DNA of 64,000 nt from Okeania sp. SIO2B3. GTDB taxonomy: Bacteria; Cyanobacteriota; Cyanobacteriia; Cyanobacteriales; Microcoleaceae. The position numbers were made by a program, and so were the translations under genes. Positions 37,734-47,604 of the stretch are shown piece by piece (position 1 is the stretch's first letter; the number at the start of each line of letters is the position of its first letter). The notes beneath the pieces were generated by a model that was not told the DNA's origin, did not search any database, and worked only from the letters and a program-made list of their open reading frames with translations. The stretch is from NCBI RefSeq assembly GCF_010672525.1, contig NZ_JAAHGH010000002.1:364608-428607 (forward strand), read 5' to 3'.

Positions 37734-38087
37734 TAGGGTTTGTGATCCAAAGTCTTTTAGTAGGGGTAGGAGACAGGAGACAGGAGGAATGGGAGTTATA
37801 TCAAATCCGGTAGCATCGGTGTAATTAGATGGGGAGATGGGGGGATGGGGAGATCGAGAAATATTTGGCAATGGTTGAAGATGGAAATTTTTTTTATTCC
37901 GAATTAAACGGATTTGATATTATATGAGGAGGTAGGAAGAAGAGTTGTCTCCAGATTGTTCTGCTTTTTTTTGCTCTCAATACTAACTTTTTGAAGTTTT
38001 TATGCCAAAAAAAAGCTCATTTTTTTCGCTCCAAAAAGGCTAAAACTAATACCATTCAATGCTTTGAAATTTAATCAGCAAGCCCTA
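37734..38087. mobile_element. MITE-like element, TAGGGTTTGCTGA family, copy 3, with a nested element
   Basis: 354 bp with ends TAGGGTTTGTGA and (inverted) TAGGGCTTGCTGA. The right 130 bases match copy 1 (AATACTAACTTTTTGAAG, AAAAAGGCTAAAAC). A 123-bp element with ATATCAAATCCG / CGGATTTGATAT ends is inserted inside (37798-37920), so this is a repeat within a repeat. It ends eight bases before the dnaE-c stop. Confidence 0.8.
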
Positions 38088-38094
38088 TTTACTA

Positions 38095-39666
38095 TTATTT
38101 AGAAGTAAAAGTTTCCCAACTATATATCTTAACTTCAAACTCTGCGACATGAAAACGACGAATAGTTGTCTCTTCATCTTCAACCCAAAATTGCCGACCA
38201 AACTGTACTAACTTTTGTTGTTTTCCATCAAATATTAATGCTCCTATTGCTACCTTTGCTTTTTCCCGATCGCCAGAAGATTGTTCTTCAACAATTGCTT
38301 TAATTTGTTCAAATAAAGAATCATTGTTAGGAATAGTATTTACTGGTATTTGCAAGATAATTATTTTTCTTTGTTTAGCAGAAACATTTTCAGTTATTAA
38401 TAATTCAGCATCTTTTTTCGGAGGATTTTTTTGAATCTCTAATTGCTCAACTGGTTTTTCTATTTCTACAATAGATTGGTTAATTTCTCTCTCTTCATTT
38501 GTTGATTCATTCTGATAATTATCTAATTCTGTCACTGGTTTTTCCTGTTGTTCAACCGGACCTATCATTACCTTTTCTACTTTATTTACTATCAACTGAA
38601 TTTCATCTTCCCGTTTCTCGGTTTTGCCAGTTAATAAAAGTGGAGTATTTTCTGTAATTACATCTTCGGTGAGTAAATTTTTCACCTCTTTATAAGTTTC
38701 GGAAAAAACCACCCCATCAACTTGCCCGGTCATATCTTCTATTTGTAGAAAAGCCATTGTAGTTCCTTTTTTGGTGACATGATGTTTAATACTGGTTAAT
38801 ACCACGACAACTTTTACAATTGACCCCATTTTTTCTTCCTTCATCTGAGAGATATCAATAACATTCTGAATCGAGTGTTGCTGCTGCACTTGTTTGAGAG
38901 GATGTTCTGAGACATAAAAGCCTAGAATTTCTTTTTCGTGCTGTAATTTTACAGCAGGTTCAAAATCTGGATCTGAGGAATATTTATAAACAAAATCAAA
39001 AGCGGGCATTGCTGTTTCACCTACATCAAATAAACTTAATTGCCCCATATCCCGGTCTTTCTTTCTATCTTGTGCCCACTTCATTACACCATCTAAATTT
39101 TCAATTAATTGATTACGGTTTGATTCAATTTTATCGAAAGCTCCGCATTTAATTAAAGATTCTAAAGTACGACTATTAAGAGCGTTAAGATTAACACGGT
39201 CACATAAGTCTACTAAAGATTTAAATTCGCCTCCTTCTTTTCGTGCTTTTAAAATTGCTTCTATTGCTCCTTCACCTACATTTTTTACTGCGGATAATCC
39301 AAATAAAATTTTATCTTTTACTTCTCCTGTAATTTCTTTTGGCAGGGGAGTAAAATCTACTTCTGAGCGATTAATATTTGGCGGTTCGACTTCAATATTA
39401 AATTTCTGACAATTAGCAATATATTTTTGTACTTTATCTTGGTCGCCACTATTAGCAGTAATTAGAGCTGCCATATATTCAACTGGATAATTGGCTTTTA
39501 AATAAGCAGTTTGATAAGCTACATAAGCATAAGCAGTCGAATGAGATTTATTAAAACAGTTAGAGGCAACTAATCCATTTGCTAAGACAAAGTTATGGTC
39601 TTTTTTTACACCAATATCGTAAACATTTTCTGTTTTTGCGAGCTTGCGAGAAACAATTTTAACCAC
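38095..39666 (-). CDS. dnaE: DNA polymerase III alpha subunit, C-terminal half (DnaE-c) with split-intein C part
   Basis: 523 residues. Residues 1-36 are the C-terminal half of the cyanobacterial DnaE split intein, ending NGLVASN before +1 Cys37. The extein (CFNKSHSTAYAYVAYQTAYL...) is the C-terminal part of the replicative polymerase, with helix-hairpin-helix and OB-fold regions (GSIVKVVVVLTSIKHHVTKKG). An acidic low-complexity insertion occurs around 385-435. It is joined by protein trans-splicing to DnaE-n. The start is GTG at 39666 with an AAGGAGTT Shine-Dalgarno, overlapping the upstream endonuclease frame by eight bases, so its translation is probably coupled. In most cyanobacteria this half-gene lies far from dnaE-n; here it is only 0.75 kb away on the same strand. 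Confidence 0.95.
   Translation of the reverse strand: MVKIVSRKLAKTENVYDIGVKKDHNFVLANGLVASNCFNKSHSTAYAYVAYQTAYLKANYPVEYMAALITANSGDQDKVQKYIANCQKFNIEVEPPNINRSEVDFTPLPKEITGEVKDKILFGLSAVKNVGEGAIEAILKARKEGGEFKSLVDLCDRVNLNALNSRTLESLIKCGAFDKIESNRNQLIENLDGVMKWAQDRKKDRDMGQLSLFDVGETAMPAFDFVYKYSSDPDFEPAVKLQHEKEILGFYVSEHPLKQVQQQHSIQNVIDISQMKEEKMGSIVKVVVVLTSIKHHVTKKGTTMAFLQIEDMTGQVDGVVFSETYKEVKNLLTEDVITENTPLLLTGKTEKREDEIQLIVNKVEKVMIGPVEQQEKPVTELDNYQNESTNEEREINQSIVEIEKPVEQLEIQKNPPKKDAELLITENVSAKQRKIIILQIPVNTIPNNDSLFEQIKAIVEEQSSGDREKAKVAIGALIFDGKQQKLVQFGRQFWVEDEETTIRRFHVAEFEVKIYSWETFTSK
39559..39666 (-). other. DnaE split intein, C part
   Basis: 36 residues (MVKIVSRKLAKTENVYDIGV then KKDHNFVLANGLVASN). It matches the N. 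punctiforme-type IntC in length and in the block F/G residues (Asp in VYDIGV, His in DHNF, terminal Ser-Asn, +1 Cys). It should trans-splice with the N part at 40420-40746. The penultimate Ser is normal for DnaE inteins. Confidence 0.95.
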
Positions 39667-40441
39667 GACAGTAACTCCTTAAAATCTGTTCTATTTTTGC
39701 TTTTTTGTAATCTAACCCTAGACCTGGTATTTGATAGACCCAATTGTAAAATTGCTGAATATGCTCCTGACTATAAATTCGCCAATAGTAAACGGATTGT
39801 GATTGGTGCTGAACAACCTTGCCCATATCAAGGTAATTGGACAATGCTTCTGCCCAAGGGTATGAAGCAACTATGCAGACTAACCCACCACTTCTACCTT
39901 GATTAACATAGGCACATCCATCACCATCAAAATATCCTAGTAAATAACTACTAAAGTATTGAGCTTCTCGAAAATAATAAGCACCTGACTCAGTGCGTCC
40001 AACAACCACAGCATATTGCTTTAGTGCTGTTGCTAGTTGTTTGGAAGAAAAGTTAATCCGATAATGAGGAGCATATCCCTGTGTAAAAGTAATAGTACGG
40101 ATATCCCCGGTGTATCTCAACTCAGCTTTAAACAACTTAACTAGAGAAAGTTCGGTTGACTCAAAAACAACGTAATTCGTTGAAGTTACACAGCCATCTG
40201 CAGCCATTAACCCAAGTAAATATGCTTTCTTTTACGAGTCAATAGTGTTGAAGTAGGTTTCATCAAGACTATAACGATTCCTTCGTTTAGTATTAATTCC
40301 TACTTCTACCAATACGCGTGCAACTGAGCGTTTACTTACATTGAGAAAATCTGGAATTTCTTGGCATTCCATTCCCCCCTCAAATGCTTGAACAATCTGT
40401 TGCTTCAATTGAGGTGTTAACTGACGATAGGAAATTCCCAT
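39659..40441 (-). pseudogene. LAGLIDADG homing endonuclease between the dnaE halves, one in-frame stop
   Basis: One continuous frame of 260 codons, broken once by TAA at 40232-40234. The N-terminal part ([16 protein letters not shown]... LNVSKRSVARVLVEVGI) is a helix-turn-helix. Directly after the stop come KKAYLLGLMAADGCV (first LAGLIDADG motif) and, 100 residues on, YLLGYFDGDGCAYV (second motif), each with its catalytic Asp. So the enzyme is complete except for the stop, which probably replaced a GAA codon. Its ATG at 40441 lies inside the end of dnaE-n (25-base overlap) and its own stop overlaps the GTG of dnaE-c by eight bases. The product would cut DNA at an intein-free dnaE site. It may be dead, read through, or expressed from an internal start. 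Confidence 0.88.
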
Positions 40442-43400
40442 TGTGCTACACTCCCTAAACACTTCAAATCCAAATTACGCTCAAAAATTTCATCAATAGG
40501 CAGCATTTGACCATCTTCAGTCATAAACTTATGTTCTGGTGTTGCTCGAATAACTTTTCCATCTTCCAGAATATATTCATAAACTTCCTGCATACCCTGA
40601 TTATGCCATTGAGCAATTGGTTGTGTATAAATATATCCATTTTTATCTATGGTATAAACATTACATTCAATCCGATCTTCTACAATTTTACCAATAGGAA
40701 TAGCGCCATATTCTACAGTCATAATTTCTGTCTCATAAGCCAAACAATATTCAGCGAATTTAATCATTTGCTCAAACAAATCTTCTGCCACTGCAGAAAG
40801 AACTCCTCTTTGAGTTGCACCATCAATAAATATTTCTCGGTGCTTTTCCATTTCCGAGACTTTCTTTTTACCCATACAGTTGTGAACTATAAAATCATTG
40901 GCAATGAAGTTATGAGTTTCGGAAATTGTCAAATCAAAAACTTCTTCTTTGCCAATATATTCTATAGAAGTAATCTCATCCCAAAACACTTCAGAGTTAG
41001 CTATTGCTTTTAATTCTTCATCTGCAAAAGCTGTGGCAAATCTATTAACTTTATGACGGGATAAACTCCGGGTTGGAGTATTTTTAAAATTTAAACCTGA
41101 CGACATTGTGCCACGACATACTCCGACAGCTTTATCTATTTCCGCCCAAGTCATTCCACTAGCTTTTTTAGCTTGTGCAATTACGGTAAGAATTTCTGGG
41201 GGTAGACAATGTTTAGATTGATTATTTTGCTTATCTTTGATAACTAAATAACAACTTTGACAAATCTGCTTTTTGTAACTACTCAAATATGGCTGTATCA
41301 ATTCACAAAACTTGAGCATATCCTCACGTCCTGTAATTTGAACTCGATAAGAAACATAAGGCTCACCTAGATATTTTATCTTCTTAATATTGAACAGAGA
41401 AACAATACCTAAACGCAGAAGTAAATGTTGGATTTGTCTGACTAAAACTTTTGAGGTAGAGTTGTAATCTGTATGCCCAATTTTTTTGTCAAAACTACCA
41501 TCTGTTGACCATAAAATTCCTAAGAAAAGTTGTAACTGACTCTTCGACAAAGAAAATACCCAATTAGGAATTTCTTTATCCCGTGAATGAGCACGTTTGA
41601 GATGATTATCTACCCAATTATTAAAAGCTGAAAGAAAACCTATACGAACATAAGTAACTGATTTTTTTCCTTGATGAAGTTGTTTATCGGTAGGTGCTAA
41701 AGAGCCAAATAATTCTTCTGCGCAATTATTAAAGTCAGCAATTAATTCTGTATTACTATTACAAAAATAACTACAAGAGGGACTCTTAGTAGATAGATGT
41801 CCATCACCTATTAAATAAGCAGTAAGTTTAATTTGAGCATCAGATATCTGACTACTATGATTAATCGGGATTTTCTTTGGTAAACCTAAGCGATCGCCTA
41901 GGTCAAAATCTTTTAAAGGTTTCCACCCTAAAACTGTATAAAAAAGGTGGTCGTTTGTAGCTCTAATTTTCCGGTTTGTTCGAGTAGTAATTTGCCAAAC
42001 ATCTCGTATACCATTAGGATGAATTTCTGTTATTGTTTTTTGCACAATTTGTTGAGTTTTGGTGTCTAAAGAAAATACTTTTCGACTTAACCAATACTCA
42101 GGTTTAGCAGCTATTTCTTTGAGACTAACTAAGTTGCCTGTTGCTGCATCTATTACTTCTGTTGAACCACTCAAACAACGACGTAATAAATCTGCTTCCC
42201 CCAAAGAATATCCTGCTAAATCTTGAGCCATTTTCATAATTTGTTCTTGGTAACAAAGGACTCCATAAGTTTCTTGCAAAATCGGCTCTAATTTTGGATG
42301 TTGATATTTAATTTCTTCCCGCCCATGTTTCCTATCAATAAACTTCGGAATTAAACCAGCATCCAAAGGTCCAGGACGATACAAAGCCAAGATAGAAGAA
42401 ATATCTTCAATCGAACTAGGCTTCAATTTTTTCACAACATCAACCATCCCAGAAGATTCCAACTGAAATACTCCTTCTAAATCTCCAGATTTAAGTAAGT
42501 CATAAGTCTTTTCTACATCTTCTGGCATTTCCCCTCTGCTTTGTTTTGCAATAATTGCTTTTCTTTCAAGAGCTGGCAAATCATCTGGAATCAAAGGAAA
42601 AGGAGGATTATAATTTTTCTCAATCAAATCGGCAGTATTCTGAATAATAGTTAAATTTTTCAATCCCAAAAAATCCATCTTCAACAAACCAAGGGATTCT
42701 ATATCTTCCATGTGATACTGAGTAATGACCGAACCATCATTATTTCTTTGCAAAGGCACAATTTCATCCAGAGGTTCTTTAGAAATTACTACTCCTGCCG
42801 CGTGTACTCCAAAAGTTTTATTCGTACCCTCAATTCTAATTGCCATATCTATCCATTGCTGGACAGAAACTTTATTAAAAATTCCCCCTTCATTATCTTT
42901 TATTTGTATTTCATTATTCTCATAAGCTTCCTTAAACTCTGGAGCAGGAGTCTCATTAGAAATCATCACCTTTAACTTTGCTGGTTTACCCCTGGCAACA
43001 GGAATTAACTTTGCCATTTTATCGGCTTCTCCAAAGGAAACCCCCAATGCTCTCGCCACATCTTTTAATACTGCCTTAGATGTCATCCGGTTAAAAGTAA
43101 TGATTTGAGCAACTCTCTCTTCCCCATATCGTTCAGTCACATAATCAATCATTGCATCTCGGTTTTCAATGCAGAAGTCTGTATCAATATCTGGCATTGA
43201 TTTTCTTTCTGGATTTAAAAACCTTTCAAATAACAAGCCATGATGCACCGGATCGATATTAGTAATTCGCAAAGAATAAGCAACTAATGAACCAGCAGCA
43301 CTTCCCCTACCAGGACCCACAGGAATATTTGCATCTCTGGCATATTTTATATAATCCCAAACTACCAAAAAATATGTAGAGAAACCTTTATCCTGAAGAA

Positions 43401-44412
43401 CTTTTAATTCAGTTTCCATCCGCTCTTTATAAACTGCGGAAATTTCACTTCTTTGTTGACGTTTTAGCCTTTCTAATAATCCTTGCCAAGAAAGTTCTTC
43501 CAGATAAGTATCGGCATTATGTTCTGGCGGAATCGGATAATCAGGAATCCTTGGCTCTCCTAAAATTCCTTCATATTTTTCAACCTTATTTGCCACTTCT
43601 AATGTATTAGCGATCGCTTCTTCTATTACTTCATTTTCTAAGTGGTCTCTAAATAGTTGTTTCATCTCTTTAGCAGACTTTAAATATTCAGTACCGCTAT
43701 ATCGCATCCGCTTTTCTTGAGTGATTAATTTTTTAGTGTTAATACACAACAAAGCGTCGTGTGCTTCTACGTCTCGACAAGAAATAAAATGAGAGTCATT
43801 TGTAGCTACTATTTTTATCTTTAATTTCTCGGCAATTTTAACAATTCCAGTATTTACTACCCTATCTTCTGAGAAACCGTGGTCTTGTATTTCTAAATAG
43901 TAATCTTCTCCAAATAAATCTTTGTACCACTTAGCTACTTTCTTAGCTTCATCTAATTTTCCCTGCATAATATTTTGCGGTACTTCTCCTGCCAAACACC
44001 CGCTAGTTACTATCAAGTCTTCGTGGTATTTTTCTAACAATTCTTTGTTAATACAAGGTCTACCAAATAGAGAGTTTCCTTGAAAACCTTGTAGATGAGA
44101 AAGGGTTGTTAATTTGACTAAATTTTTATAGCCTTGAGTATTTTTTGCTAATACAATTTGGTGAAACTTTTTGCCTCGTTGCTGTTTTGTAATATCTCCA
44201 TTTATGACATACATTTCATTGCCAATTATGGGTTTAATGTTTTTATTTCGACACAGTTTAATTAATTGAATCGCCCCATACATTACTCCGTGGTCTGTCA
44301 GAGCAATGGCTGGCATTCCTAGTTCTACCGCCCTATCTATTAATTGTGGTAATTGGGATGCCCCGTCTAATAGGCTATAGTCGCTATGAATATGTAGGCC
44401 AACAAATGACAT
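40417..44412 (-). CDS. dnaE: DNA polymerase III alpha subunit, N-terminal half (DnaE-n) with an intein and a split-intein N part
   Basis: 1331-residue precursor. Residues 1-745 and 1179-1222 are the extein: the PHP domain ([24 protein letters not shown]), the polymerase palm with PDIDTDFC (407-414) and the finger region ([24 protein letters not shown]). Intein DnaE-1 (746-1178) sits after DLLRR. The split intein N part starts at Cys1223 after FAEY. After removal of both and trans-splicing to DnaE-c, a polymerase of about 1,276 residues results. It synthesises both strands at the fork. Its last codons, past the intein ([11 protein letters not shown]), run into the endonuclease gene. Start ATG at 44412 gives [13 protein letters not shown] as expected. 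Confidence 0.96.
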   Translation of the reverse strand: MSFVGLHIHSDYSLLDGASQLPQLIDRAVELGMPAIALTDHGVMYGAIQLIKLCRNKNIKPIIGNEMYVINGDITKQQRGKKFHQIVLAKNTQGYKNLVKLTTLSHLQGFQGNSLFGRPCINKELLEKYHEDLIVTSGCLAGEVPQNIMQGKLDEAKKVAKWYKDLFGEDYYLEIQDHGFSEDRVVNTGIVKIAEKLKIKIVATNDSHFISCRDVEAHDALLCINTKKLITQEKRMRYSGTEYLKSAKEMKQLFRDHLENEVIEEAIANTLEVANKVEKYEGILGEPRIPDYPIPPEHNADTYLEELSWQGLLERLKRQQRSEISAVYKERMETELKVLQDKGFSTYFLVVWDYIKYARDANIPVGPGRGSAAGSLVAYSLRITNIDPVHHGLLFERFLNPERKSMPDIDTDFCIENRDAMIDYVTERYGEERVAQIITFNRMTSKAVLKDVARALGVSFGEADKMAKLIPVARGKPAKLKVMISNETPAPEFKEAYENNEIQIKDNEGGIFNKVSVQQWIDMAIRIEGTNKTFGVHAAGVVISKEPLDEIVPLQRNNDGSVITQYHMEDIESLGLLKMDFLGLKNLTIIQNTADLIEKNYNPPFPLIPDDLPALERKAIIAKQSRGEMPEDVEKTYDLLKSGDLEGVFQLESSGMVDVVKKLKPSSIEDISSILALYRPGPLDAGLIPKFIDRKHGREEIKYQHPKLEPILQETYGVLCYQEQIMKMAQDLAGYSLGEADLLRRCLSGSTEVIDAATGNLVSLKEIAAKPEYWLSRKVFSLDTKTQQIVQKTITEIHPNGIRDVWQITTRTNRKIRATNDHLFYTVLGWKPLKDFDLGDRLGLPKKIPINHSSQISDAQIKLTAYLIGDGHLSTKSPSCSYFCNSNTELIADFNNCAEELFGSLAPTDKQLHQGKKSVTYVRIGFLSAFNNWVDNHLKRAHSRDKEIPNWVFSLSKSQLQLFLGILWSTDGSFDKKIGHTDYNSTSKVLVRQIQHLLLRLGIVSLFNIKKIKYLGEPYVSYRVQITGREDMLKFCELIQPYLSSYKKQICQSCYLVIKDKQNNQSKHCLPPEILTVIAQAKKASGMTWAEIDKAVGVCRGTMSSGLNFKNTPTRSLSRHKVNRFATAFADEELKAIANSEVFWDEITSIEYIGKEEVFDLTISETHNFIANDFIVHNCMGKKKVSEMEKHREIFIDGATQRGVLSAVAEDLFEQMIKFAEYCLAYETEIMTVEYGAIPIGKIVEDRIECNVYTIDKNGYIYTQPIAQWHNQGMQEVYEYILEDGKVIRATPEHKFMTEDGQMLPIDEIFERNLDLKCLGSVAQWEFPIVS
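40420..40746 (-). other. DnaE split intein, N part
   Basis: Residues 1223-1331 of DnaE-n. [20 protein letters not shown], block [17 protein letters not shown] and the end ERNLDLKC match N. punctiforme-type IntN, whose usual length is about 102. A tail of about 12 extra residues ([12 protein letters not shown]) follows, which overlaps the endonuclease start. All catalytic residues (Cys1, Thr and His of block B) are present. Confidence 0.95.
40879..42177 (-). other. DnaE-1 intein with LAGLIDADG endonuclease
   Basis: Residues 746-1178, 433 residues. Cys1 ([14 protein letters not shown]), block [19 protein letters not shown], two LAGLIDADG helices ([12 protein letters not shown], Asp870; [13 protein letters not shown], Asp971) and C-terminal [23 protein letters not shown] before +1 Cys1179. 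Unlike the DnaB inteins, both endonuclease motifs are present with their acidic residues, so it may still be an active homing element. Size is ordinary for a full intein. Confidence 0.94.
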
Positions 44413-44593
44413 TTTTTTTAGATTTTAGAATAAATATTATATGTAGCTTTATTTTATAGGGAAGAAGTCAGAAGGAAGAAAGAAGAAGGTTGATATTTAA
44501 TTTTTGCTGGTGTTGGTTTGACTGAAAGCCTTTACCTGTAAAATTTTTAGGGTTTAATGAAAGGTAACTATAAATTAAGCTTATAAATTATTG
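44413..44593. other. dnaE leader, no element recognised
   Basis: 181 bp between dnaE-n and the dispersed repeat at 44594. A GAAGAAGTCAGAAGGAAG run lies at 44461-44486. The dnaE promoter should be here but no convincing box can be placed. Confidence 0.4.
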
Positions 44594-44840
44594 CTAAATA
44601 TATTTGGAATTTAAACTAAATTTTCCAAAAAAAGTTCAAATGAGCTATTTAGAGGGAAAAATGGGGGTAAAAAGGGTGCGATCGCGCTTTCATTGGCTAT
44701 TTGTTATAAGTATTGATATATAAGAGATATAGGGTAGTTGCTTGTCAAGAAATTTTCGTGTATTTTGGAGGTAAGTCATTCGCTCTGCGTAGGTGCTTAT
44801 GAAGATGAGTAAAGGATTTTCGGGTGGGAGTGCGTTCGCG
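44594..44840. repeat. Dispersed 250-bp repeat, copy 1
   Basis: Shares TAAATATATTTGGAATTTAA, AAAAAGTTCAAATGAGCTAT, GGGTAGTTGCTTGTCAAG and AAATTTTCGTGTATTTT blocks, in order, with 52711-52960. Inverted ends are not evident. Both copies end in a GC-rich GGGAGTGCG sequence. Confidence 0.8.
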
Positions 44841-44924
44841 CTAGCGTAACGTAGTTTTATCGCTTTTCCGTCAATATTATGTAAATCAAATTACAATTAA
44901 TAATGTTGATATCAAATTACTACT

Positions 44925-45869
44925 ATGGCTACTGAAAAGGTTAATCCAAGTTTGAAATGGCTACTTCAATCTGATTGGCGAGAAAAATTCATTCCTAGTT
45001 TAGGTATAGACCCATGGATAACTGTTTATTTTGATAAAGTTACTGAAGACGAGAATCTTGGCATATTTTCAGCCTTGATTCCAAATGCTGATTTTGAAAC
45101 TTCTCTAAGCAAGATTTCTTGGGATTTCCATCTTGAAGATGGGCATCCATGTTTCAATAAAAATCTTAACTATTTGCGGTTTGGAAACTTAGATGATGTA
45201 GAACCATTTATAATTCGTCGGGATTTTCATGGCATTCGTGACTCATATAACGAAATCATTGAAGAGTTTCGACACTTCCATCGTTTGTACCACGATTGTG
45301 AAAAAAATCAACTTCTCAAATTTGATGATAGAGGAGATGAAATTGTAGTAGCAAAACTTGAAACAGATAAGGTTGAAGTTCGTCTCAAAGAAGTACGTCA
45401 ATTTCTTGCTGTAAAAGAAATGCACTTAGCAATTTATTTTGACTTTAAACGATACTCTGAATCAGTGCTTGATGAATTTACACAGGAATTAGACCATAAA
45501 AATAAAAAGGATTTAACTTACTATAAACTTCGCGCAAGTTCGGCAGAAAATTTTCATATAGCCAACTACAAATCCTTCTCATACTTGTGTGGAAAGAAAC
45601 TTATTTCTCCATTTCCACTCAATCGCTGTGGAATGTGGCCATTCAATGATAAGGACAAGGAAAACTACATTGATTTCATTATTGGAGTAGATAAAAATGG
45701 GGATTCAGTCAAATATTCTTGTAATCCAGATGAGCTGGCAAACTACTTTGGTGATAATCCAAATGCTCCAAAATATCTTACACCTGTCTTCTTTCGGCGC
45801 GAAGTTTTGACAAAATATTATGCTCATCTTTACCTTGAACTCTTTCCGTTAACTTATCTGGTAAATTAA
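44925..45869 (+). CDS. Protein of unknown function, probably C-terminally truncated
   Basis: 314 residues, soluble, acidic and aromatic-rich. No family is recognised with certainty. Regions that look conserved include WDFHLEDGHPCF, VRQFLAVKEMHLAIYFDFKRYSE and DELANYFGDNPNAPKYLTPVFFRREVLTKYYAHLY. The last of these has the texture of an internal domain, and the protein ends only a few residues later (LELFPLTYLVN) with an odd hydrophobic tail, suggesting a frameshift or truncation of a longer protein. No genes adjoin on the same strand. It lies 84 bases after a dispersed repeat and could be recently acquired DNA. Start ATG at 44925 has no strong Shine-Dalgarno. Confidence 0.6.
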   Translation: MATEKVNPSLKWLLQSDWREKFIPSLGIDPWITVYFDKVTEDENLGIFSALIPNADFETSLSKISWDFHLEDGHPCFNKNLNYLRFGNLDDVEPFIIRRDFHGIRDSYNEIIEEFRHFHRLYHDCEKNQLLKFDDRGDEIVVAKLETDKVEVRLKEVRQFLAVKEMHLAIYFDFKRYSESVLDEFTQELDHKNKKDLTYYKLRASSAENFHIANYKSFSYLCGKKLISPFPLNRCGMWPFNDKDKENYIDFIIGVDKNGDSVKYSCNPDELANYFGDNPNAPKYLTPVFFRREVLTKYYAHLYLELFPLTYLVN

Positions 45870-46046
45870 TTTTAATTTGCATAATTTAAAAATATCCTCG
45901 CTCTACATTTGACATTTTTTTTAGGTTTTAGATTAAATATTTGGCGTTAGTGAATCAAGCTATGAAACCTAAATTTGGCAAAATATAACATAATTAGGGG
46001 CGAAGTAGATTTTAGTTTAAACTGAAATAATATCACCTCAATATTT
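45870..46046. other. Short intergenic segment
   Basis: Contains GACATTTTTTTTAGGTTTTAG near 45908, similar to the first leader bases of dnaE-n (44409-44425). No gene seen. Confidence 0.4.
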
Positions 46047-46292
46047 GTAAGCATTTCCTGCGGAATGCTGCGCAAACAGCTATTAGCAGTTAGCTAGTCT
46101 CCTCCAGAGGAACTACGTTAACAGCAATTAGTAATGAATAATTGCTTCTCAGGTTTATAAATGGGACTTTTGCAGTAAATTTTTATTCTTTCTCAATTTC
46201 AAAGGTTGCTTTTACCTTGTCAAAAATTAATAGCTGAATTGCGCAGTTCCGACCATAGGAGCCTAGCTAATAGCTGACGGCTGAACGCTTAC
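46047..46292. repeat. GTAAGCATT...AACGCTTAC element, longest form
   Basis: 246 bp with inverted ends GTAAGCATTTCC and GGCTGAACGCTTAC. The interior matches the 18257-18431 copy (AGTAATGAATAATTGCTTCT, then TCTTTCTCAATTTCAAAGG), with two extra short palindromic modules (GTCTCCTCCAGAGGAAC at 46098 and GCAGTTCCGACCATAGGAGC at 46233). Confidence 0.8.
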
Positions 46293-46293
46293 C

Positions 46294-46498
46294 GAATAAT
46301 TAATAATTAAATAATTCTGGTTTAAAGCCTCCCCTTTTAAGAGGAAAAAAAGCGGTCGAGGGATGGCGATGTCTCCTCGCCATATCCAATCGACCAAGAG
46401 AAGAAATAATATTTCCTTATATTCAATTCCGTAACGGTTTTAACCAGAGGTAATTATCAATTATCAATTATCCATTATCAATTATCCATTATCAATTA
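46294..46498. repeat. ATTATCAATTATC family repeat, full copy
   Basis: About 205 bp: left end GAATAATTAATAATTAAATA, then AGCCTCCCCTTTTAAGAGG, GCGGTCGAGGGATGGC, CCAATCGACCAAGAGAAG, ATTCAATTCCGTAACGG and right end of iterated ATTATCAATTATCC. It abuts the previous element. Other copies are at 52181 and 60584 (inverted), with partial ones at 32288 and 49950. Confidence 0.8.
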
Positions 46499-46580
46499 AT
46501 GAACAATATTTATGTTTAAAGTCGCCCCTATAACTCAGATATCTCAGCCAAATATTCCAAGTTTTATAGATAACTGAAAA

Positions 46581-47543
46581 CTAACTACGGTCAATTTCTG
46601 CCAAAATTTCATCTAAGATTTCTTGGGCACCTTGTTTTCTCAATTTCTGAGCTAATTCAATACCTATTTGTTCCGCATCATTAACACCAGCAGTTACAAC
46701 ATCCTTAACTAATTTCTGACCATCTAAACTAGCAACAATACCAGTTAAAGTCAGTTGTTCCCCTTCTACTTTAGTATTGACACCAATAGGAACTTGACAT
46801 CCACCTTCCAACTCTCTCAAAAAAGCACGTTCGGCATAACATCTCTGAGCCGTGGCAGTATGTTCCAAACTCTTCAATATATCAAGAATATCATTATCTC
46901 CGGCACGACATTCTATTCCTAAAGCACCTTGTCCAACTGCATGAAGAGAAACTTCTGGCGGTATAACCTGATGAATGCGATCGCCCATACCTAATCTATG
47001 CAAACCAGCAAAAGCTAAGATTAGGGCATCATACTCTCCAGCATCCAATTTTGCTAGTCTAGTATTCAGATTACCACGAACATCCTTAAATTGAAAATGG
47101 GGGTAATGGTGACGGAGTTGTGCCAAACGTCTGAGGGAAGATGTGCCAATCACAGCACCTTCTGGCAAAGCTTCAAGTTGTTTATCCTTGAACTTTTCAT
47201 GGACGACCAGAGCATCTGCCGGGTTTTCCCGTTCGGTGACACAACCTAAAACTAAACCTTCTGGCAAATTTGTAGGTAAGTCTTTGAGGGAATGAACTGC
47301 TAAATCAGTTTCATTTTGCAGCATTCCCAACTCTAGTTCCTTGGTGAAAAGCCCTTTATCCCCAATTTTTGCTAAGGCCACATCTAGAATTTTGTCTCCT
47401 TGAGTAGACATAGTGTGGACTTCAAATGTGATATTTGGGAAATTTTTCTGGAGTTGTTCTTGTACCCAATAAGTTTGAACTAAAGCCAGTTGACTTTTGC
47501 GGGAACCGATCCGAACGGTACGAGTAGGGGCAGATACTGTCAT
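46581..47543 (-). CDS. hemC: Porphobilinogen deaminase (hydroxymethylbilane synthase)
   Basis: 320 residues. It polymerises four porphobilinogens into hydroxymethylbilane for haem and chlorophyll synthesis, in the cytoplasm. Signatures: [13 protein letters not shown] at the N-terminus, HSLKDLPT with catalytic Asp88, [10 protein letters not shown], the [12 protein letters not shown] loop and the cofactor-binding Cys249 in [11 protein letters not shown], which holds the dipyrromethane. Length and motifs are normal. Start ATG at 47543 gives the expected 9-residue lead before VRIGSR. Monocistronic on the minus strand with no other tetrapyrrole gene nearby. Confidence 0.97.
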   Translation of the reverse strand: MTVSAPTRTVRIGSRKSQLALVQTYWVQEQLQKNFPNITFEVHTMSTQGDKILDVALAKIGDKGLFTKELELGMLQNETDLAVHSLKDLPTNLPEGLVLGCVTERENPADALVVHEKFKDKQLEALPEGAVIGTSSLRRLAQLRHHYPHFQFKDVRGNLNTRLAKLDAGEYDALILAFAGLHRLGMGDRIHQVIPPEVSLHAVGQGALGIECRAGDNDILDILKSLEHTATAQRCYAERAFLRELEGGCQVPIGVNTKVEGEQLTLTGIVASLDGQKLVKDVVTAGVNDAEQIGIELAQKLRKQGAQEILDEILAEIDRS

Positions 47544-47604
47544 ATCTTAATAATTTCGAGTAAATAATTGTGGTCATTCTTTCTAGACTACCGTAAAAAG
47601 GGGC

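Noticed and set aside
40207-40207. ATG at 40207 as the start of a 182-residue protein
   Set aside because: It falls in the middle of the first LAGLIDADG motif (after YLLGL), so it is unlikely to be the natural start.
38095-44412. dnaE broken by mutation
   Set aside because: The break corresponds exactly to the known cyanobacterial split intein, with intact N and C parts, so it is a functional trans-splicing gene pair and not a damaged gene.
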